Positions 6,423-9,161 of a stretch of DNA of 9,161 nucleotides are shown one piece after another. The notes under the pieces were generated by a model that saw nothing but the letters and a program-made list of their open reading frames with translations, did not search any database and was not told the DNA's origin. Both the position numbers and the translations under genes were made by a program. The stretch comes from DATGQT01 sp033720695 (GTDB lineage Bacteria > Bacteroidota > Rhodothermia > Rhodothermales > Rubricoccaceae), in the NCBI GenBank assembly GCA_033720695.1, contig JAWWCA010000146.1, positions 1 through 9,161 on the forward strand, in the 5' to 3' direction. Numbering within the stretch: position 1 is the first letter of the stretch; each line of letters starts with the position of its first letter.

Positions 6423-7211
6423 ATGCCCTTCCGACTCCGCAGCGAGTGGCACGGCTTCCGTGATGGCCTCCGCCGCCTCGACACCCAGGCGACGGTCGTG
6501 CTCACCGCGGCCGTCGTCCTCGTCTTCCTCCAACTGCAGTTCGGCACGCGCTCGTTCTTCGCCGACCACGTGGCGGCCGACCCAGCCGACGCCCGGGGCC
6601 TCCCCGGGTGGGCGTGGTGGTTCGGGATGCAGGGCGTGCTCGGCTTCCTGATCCCCGTCCTCATCCTGACGGTGGGGTTCCGACGGCGCCCCTCCGAGAT
6701 CGGCCTTGGCCTCGGCGACTGGAAGCTGGCTGGCGTCCTCGCCCTCCTCTACGCCGTCCCCGTCGTGATCGGCACCTGGGTGCTCTCGAACGGGGCCGAC
6801 TTCCAGGCCCACTACCCCCACCTCGACGCCGCGCAGACCGACTGGGGCGTGTTCCTCGCATACGAGGCGCTGTTCTTGTTCTACTGGATCGGGTGGGAGT
6901 ACCTGTGGCGCGGGTTCGTGCTGTTCGGGACGGCCCCGGCCTTCGGGCTCGGAGCCATCGTCGTGCAGATGGTGCCGTTCGCCATCCTCCACGCCGACAA
7001 GCCCGCGGCCGAGGCCTACCTCTCGATCCTGGGCGGACTCGCCCTCGGCGCGCTCGTGTGGCGGTGCCGGAGCTTCTGGATCGCCGTCCCCATCCACGCC
7101 TTCCAGATGCTCGCGCTCGACTTCTGGTGCAGCCTCCGCGCCCGATCCGGCGCCGAGGGCATCGGCCTCGACGCCCTCGCCGAGGCCCTGCGCACCGGCC
7201 TCGGCGGGTGA
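6423..7211 (+). CDS. CPBP (Abi/Rce1-like) family membrane protein with variant motifs
   Basis: This 262-residue protein has about six to seven hydrophobic segments, near residues 22-40, 64-86, 100-121, 142-158, 164-190, 197-213 and 217-236. Order and motifs match the CPBP/Rce1 intramembrane endopeptidase family. WEYLWR holds Glu159 and Arg163 of motif 1, FAILH gives Phe186 and His190 of motif 2, and PIHAFQM gives His225 of motif 3. Two positions differ from the consensus: the first Glu of EExxxR is Trp158, and the Asn of HxxxN is Met229. Activity is therefore uncertain; the protein could be a variant protease or a non-proteolytic relative. In Bacteria CPBP proteins are linked to bacteriocin maturation or immunity and membrane protein processing, but no bacteriocin gene is nearby. 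It begins 27 bases after the hydrolase stop, probably in the same transcript. No Shine-Dalgarno is visible. Confidence 0.8.
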   Translation: MPFRLRSEWHGFRDGLRRLDTQATVVLTAAVVLVFLQLQFGTRSFFADHVAADPADARGLPGWAWWFGMQGVLGFLIPVLILTVGFRRRPSEIGLGLGDWKLAGVLALLYAVPVVIGTWVLSNGADFQAHYPHLDAAQTDWGVFLAYEALFLFYWIGWEYLWRGFVLFGTAPAFGLGAIVVQMVPFAILHADKPAAEAYLSILGGLALGALVWRCRSFWIAVPIHAFQMLALDFWCSLRARSGAEGIGLDALAEALRTGLGG

Positions 7212-7266
7212 CCGCCCCAGGCCTCGCCCCGTCCACCGACCCTCGCTCTCCGCCCCTCGACCCGCC

Positions 7267-8004
7267 ATGTCCGACGCCTCTTCCCCGCCCTTCACCTACG
7301 GCGACCTCCGCGCGCTCGTCATCAACTGCACCCTGAAGCCCTCGCCGCAGCGCTCCCACACCGAGCTCCTCCTCCAGGTCCCGGTCGGCATCCTGGAGCA
7401 GCAGGGCGTGCACGTGGATCAGGTCCGGGCCGTGGACCTCGACCTCGCCCCTGGCGTGCAGCCCGACATGACCGAGCACGGGTTCGCGACCGACGACTGG
7501 CCCGCGCTCTATGAGACAGTCCAGGCCGCCGACGTCCTGATCCTCGGGAGCCCGATCTGGCTCGGCGCCCGCTCGTCGGTGTGCACGCGTGTGATCGAGC
7601 GGCTCTACGCCATGAGCGGGCTGCTCAACGACGCGGGGCAGTACGCCTACTACGGGAAGGTGGGCGGCTGCATCGTGACGGGCAACGAGGACGGCATCAA
7701 GCACGTCGCGGCGGGCGTGCTCTACGCACTCCAGCACCTCGGCTACACCATCCCGCCCCAGGCCGACGCCGGATGGATTGGCGAGGCCGGACCGGGGCCG
7801 AGCTACGGCGACGTAGCCGACGACGGCTCCCGCGCCGGGTTCGACAACGCGTTCACGCAGCGCAACGCGACGTTCATGACGTGGAACCTCCTCCACCTCG
7901 CGCGGCTGCTCAAAGACGCCGGCGGCGTGCCAGCCTACGGCAACCAGAAGTCGGCCTGGGAGGACGGGGCGCGCTTCGGCTACGAGAATCCGGAGTACCG
8001 CTAG
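7267..8004 (+). CDS. Flavodoxin-fold NAD(P)H-dependent oxidoreductase
   Basis: This 245-residue protein matches the NADPH-dependent FMN reductase / flavodoxin-like family. The first strand LRALVIN leads into CTLKPSPQRSHT (21-32), the expected FMN phosphate-binding loop. ADVLILGSPIWLG (88-100) is the second flavin loop typical of WrbA-like and FMN-reductase-like proteins. VGGCIVTGNEDGIKH (132-146) is the third conserved strand-loop. GWIGEAGPGPSY (169-180) is a family-specific tail that may complete the flavin pocket. There is no signal peptide. A cytoplasmic redox role such as quinone or flavin reduction is inferred; the substrate is unknown. It lies 55 bases after the CPBP gene in a C-rich spacer without a Shine-Dalgarno. 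Its TAG stop shares the CTAG at 8001-8004 with the stop of the convergent wecB gene. Confidence 0.88.
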   Translation: MSDASSPPFTYGDLRALVINCTLKPSPQRSHTELLLQVPVGILEQQGVHVDQVRAVDLDLAPGVQPDMTEHGFATDDWPALYETVQAADVLILGSPIWLGARSSVCTRVIERLYAMSGLLNDAGQYAYYGKVGGCIVTGNEDGIKHVAAGVLYALQHLGYTIPPQADAGWIGEAGPGPSYGDVADDGSRAGFDNAFTQRNATFMTWNLLHLARLLKDAGGVPAYGNQKSAWEDGARFGYENPEYR

Positions 8005-9119
8005 CCCGCATCGCCGGCGTGCCACCCCACGATCACGTCGGCGATGCGGGTGGCGGCGTGGCCGTCCCAGAGCGGCGGCACCTCGCCCTCCCCCTCCTCG
8101 CCCGACAGGATCGCGTCGAGGCGAGCGGCGACGTGGTCGGCGTCGAGGGGGGCGAGCTCGTTGGTGCCGAGCGTGACCGTGACGGGCCGTTCGGTGTTCT
8201 CGCGGAGCGTGACGCACGGCACGCCGAGGAACGTCGTCTCCTCTTGGATCCCGCCAGAGTCGGTGACGACGGCCGACGCGGCCTCCATCAGCCCGAGGAA
8301 GTCGAGGTAGCCGAGGGGCTCGACGAGGTGCAGCCCGCCCGTCGCCGCCAGCGCGTCGCGGAGGCCGAAGCGGTCGAGGTTGCCGGCCGTCCGGGGGTGG
8401 AGCGGGAGGACGATCGGGAGCCGCGCCGCGAGGGCCTGCAGGAGCCGGACGACCTCCCGCAGGGGCGCTTCGGCGTCAACGTTCGAGGGCCGGTGCATCG
8501 TCATCAGCACGAACCCCTGGGGCGTGAGGCCGAGGCGCTCGACGGCGCCCGTCGCCCGCGCTTTCGGGAGGGCCGCCACCAGGCTGTCGATCATCACGTT
8601 CCCGACGAAGTGCACCTTCTCGTCGAGCACGCCCTCGCGGCGGAGGTTGTCCAGGCCGGACTGCTCGGTCACGAAGAGGAGGTCCGAGAGGGCGTCGGTG
8701 CAGAGCCGGTTCAGCTCCTCGGGCATGGCGCGGTCGCCGGAGCGGAGGCCGGCCTCGACGTGGGCCACGGGCACGTGCCGCTTCGCCGCCACGAGGGCCG
8801 TCGCGAGCGTCGAGTTGACGTCGCCGACGACGAGGACGAGTTCAGGCCGCTCCGCCTCCAGAACCGGCTCGAAGGCCATCATAACGCGGGCCGTCTGCTC
8901 CGCGTGCGTCCCCCCGCCGATGCCGAGGTAGTGGTCGGGCTCGGGCAGGCCGAGGTCGCGGAAGAAGACGTCGCTCATCTTCGCGTCGTAGTGCTGCCCG
9001 GTGTGGACGACGACGGAGGTCGCGCCCGCCGCTTCGAGGGCGCGGTGGACCGGCCCCACCTTCATGAAGTTCGGCCGCGCGCCGACGACGTTGAGCACCT
9101 TGAGGGGTCGGGTCACCAT
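8001..9119 (-). CDS. wecB: UDP-N-acetylglucosamine 2-epimerase (non-hydrolysing)
   Basis: This enzyme interconverts UDP-GlcNAc and UDP-ManNAc in the cytoplasm, supplying ManNAc or ManNAcA for surface polysaccharides. The 372 residues match the family length (E. coli WecB 376). Visible motifs are GARPNFMK (13-20), TGQHYD (40-45), GDVNST with Asp100, HVEAGLRSGD with Glu122, MPEELNR with Glu134, MHRPSNVD with His209, PLHPRT (239-244), TDSGGIQEE with Ser288, and ENTERPVT (308-315). Asp100, Glu122, Glu134 and His209 correspond by position to E. coli Asp95, Glu117, Glu131 and His213, so the enzyme should be active. The start ATG is followed at once by GTG ACC. An upstream minus-strand reading frame probably ends at 9113, overlapping the start, which suggests an operon extending beyond the right edge. 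The 3' end overlaps the convergent flavoprotein gene by 4 bases and carries a hairpin. Confidence 0.95.
   Translation of the reverse strand: MVTRPLKVLNVVGARPNFMKVGPVHRALEAAGATSVVVHTGQHYDAKMSDVFFRDLGLPEPDHYLGIGGGTHAEQTARVMMAFEPVLEAERPELVLVVGDVNSTLATALVAAKRHVPVAHVEAGLRSGDRAMPEELNRLCTDALSDLLFVTEQSGLDNLRREGVLDEKVHFVGNVMIDSLVAALPKARATGAVERLGLTPQGFVLMTMHRPSNVDAEAPLREVVRLLQALAARLPIVLPLHPRTAGNLDRFGLRDALAATGGLHLVEPLGYLDFLGLMEAASAVVTDSGGIQEETTFLGVPCVTLRENTERPVTVTLGTNELAPLDADHVAARLDAILSGEEGEGEVPPLWDGHAATRIADVIVGWHAGDAG
8005..8050. terminator. 17-bp hairpin at the convergent gene junction, inside the wecB 3' end
   Basis: Bases 8005-8021 pair with 8034-8050 around a 12-base loop. Sixteen pairs are Watson-Crick and one (8017 with 8038) is G-U in the plus-strand RNA; it would be a C-A mismatch in minus-strand RNA. 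The outer 12 pairs are perfect. The stem begins on the base after the plus-strand TAG, the position expected of a terminator or 3'-end stabiliser for the flavoprotein transcript. It also encodes part of the last 16 wecB codons, a poorly conserved tail. No T-run follows on either strand, so a bidirectional terminator is inference. Confidence 0.6.
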
Positions 9120-9161
9120 GCCGCGCCCTCGCCGGTCGGCGTCTGTTCCTGCGCGAGGAGC
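9113..9161 (-). CDS. Probable C-terminal end of an upstream minus-strand gene (partial, unidentified)
   Basis: Reading the minus strand from the right edge, one frame gives LLAQEQTPTGEGAAW followed by TGA at 9113-9115. Its codons mostly end in G or C, as in the neighbouring genes, and the stop overlaps the wecB start in an ATGGTGA arrangement, a common sign of translational coupling. Only 15 codons are visible and the other two frames are also open, so this is a weak call. No family can be assigned. Confidence 0.4.
   Translation of the reverse strand, partial: LLAQEQTPTGEGAAW

Noticed and set aside
7212..7266. Regulatory element between the CPBP and flavoprotein genes
   Set aside because: The 55 bases are C-rich with no hairpin, promoter-like motif or small reading frame that stands out.
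5415..7295. Open frame of 626 codons on the minus strand
   Set aside because: It lies opposite the hydrolase and CPBP genes. Its Gly/Glu/Arg-rich, low-complexity product is what reversed GC-rich codons give, and both genes beneath it have clear family motifs.
6661..8217. Open frame of 518 codons on the minus strand
   Set aside because: Antisense to the CPBP and flavoprotein genes and running into wecB in another frame. Its Arg-rich repetitive composition and lack of any motif mark it as a shadow.
1..9161. tRNA, rRNA, CRISPR array, insertion sequence or integrase genes
   Set aside because: No cloverleaf, regularly spaced repeats, transposase motifs or terminal inverted repeats were recognised on either strand.

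Overview
The window is a GC-rich (about 70% by eye), densely coded chromosomal segment from a Gram-negative bacterium. It holds six plus-strand genes, then one complete and one probable partial gene on the minus strand. A signal-peptide-bearing outer-membrane barrel protein, a membrane-type dihydroorotate dehydrogenase, and the lack of Shine-Dalgarno sequences before the plus-strand starts suit Bacteroidota. The high GC and the peptidase/TolB-propeller/barrel fusion point to the Rhodothermia side (Rubricoccus/Rubrivirga-like). This placement is inference; Gemmatimonadota is an alternative.

Layout. Bases 2-3205 hold a 5'-truncated gene of at least 1067 codons: signal peptide, HEXXH metallopeptidase domain, five TolB/PD40 propeller repeats and an Omp85-like barrel. 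A strong hairpin follows, then pyrD (3262-4407), which has no ATG, GTG or TTG at its expected N-terminus. A nitroreductase gene follows pyrD after 5 bases (4413-5063). After a 93-base gap come an alpha/beta hydrolase (5157-6395), a CPBP-type membrane protein with altered motifs (6423-7211) and a flavodoxin-like oxidoreductase (7267-8004). The last of these meets wecB (UDP-GlcNAc 2-epimerase, minus strand, 8001-9119) tail to tail. The two stop codons share one CTAG, and a 17-bp stem lies directly beyond it inside the wecB tail. At the right edge the end of another minus-strand gene probably overlaps the wecB start.

How the genes relate. pyrD (pyrimidine synthesis, electrons to quinone) and the nitroreductase look co-transcribed. 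The hydrolase, CPBP and flavoprotein genes follow with gaps of 27 and 55 bases and may form a second unit; no shared pathway is evident. wecB probably belongs to a surface-polysaccharide operon extending past the right edge. No RNA gene, CRISPR array, insertion sequence or prophage gene was seen. The most notable signals are the three-part outer-membrane fusion, the convergent-junction hairpin, the pyrD start and active-site cysteine, and the CPBP variant.
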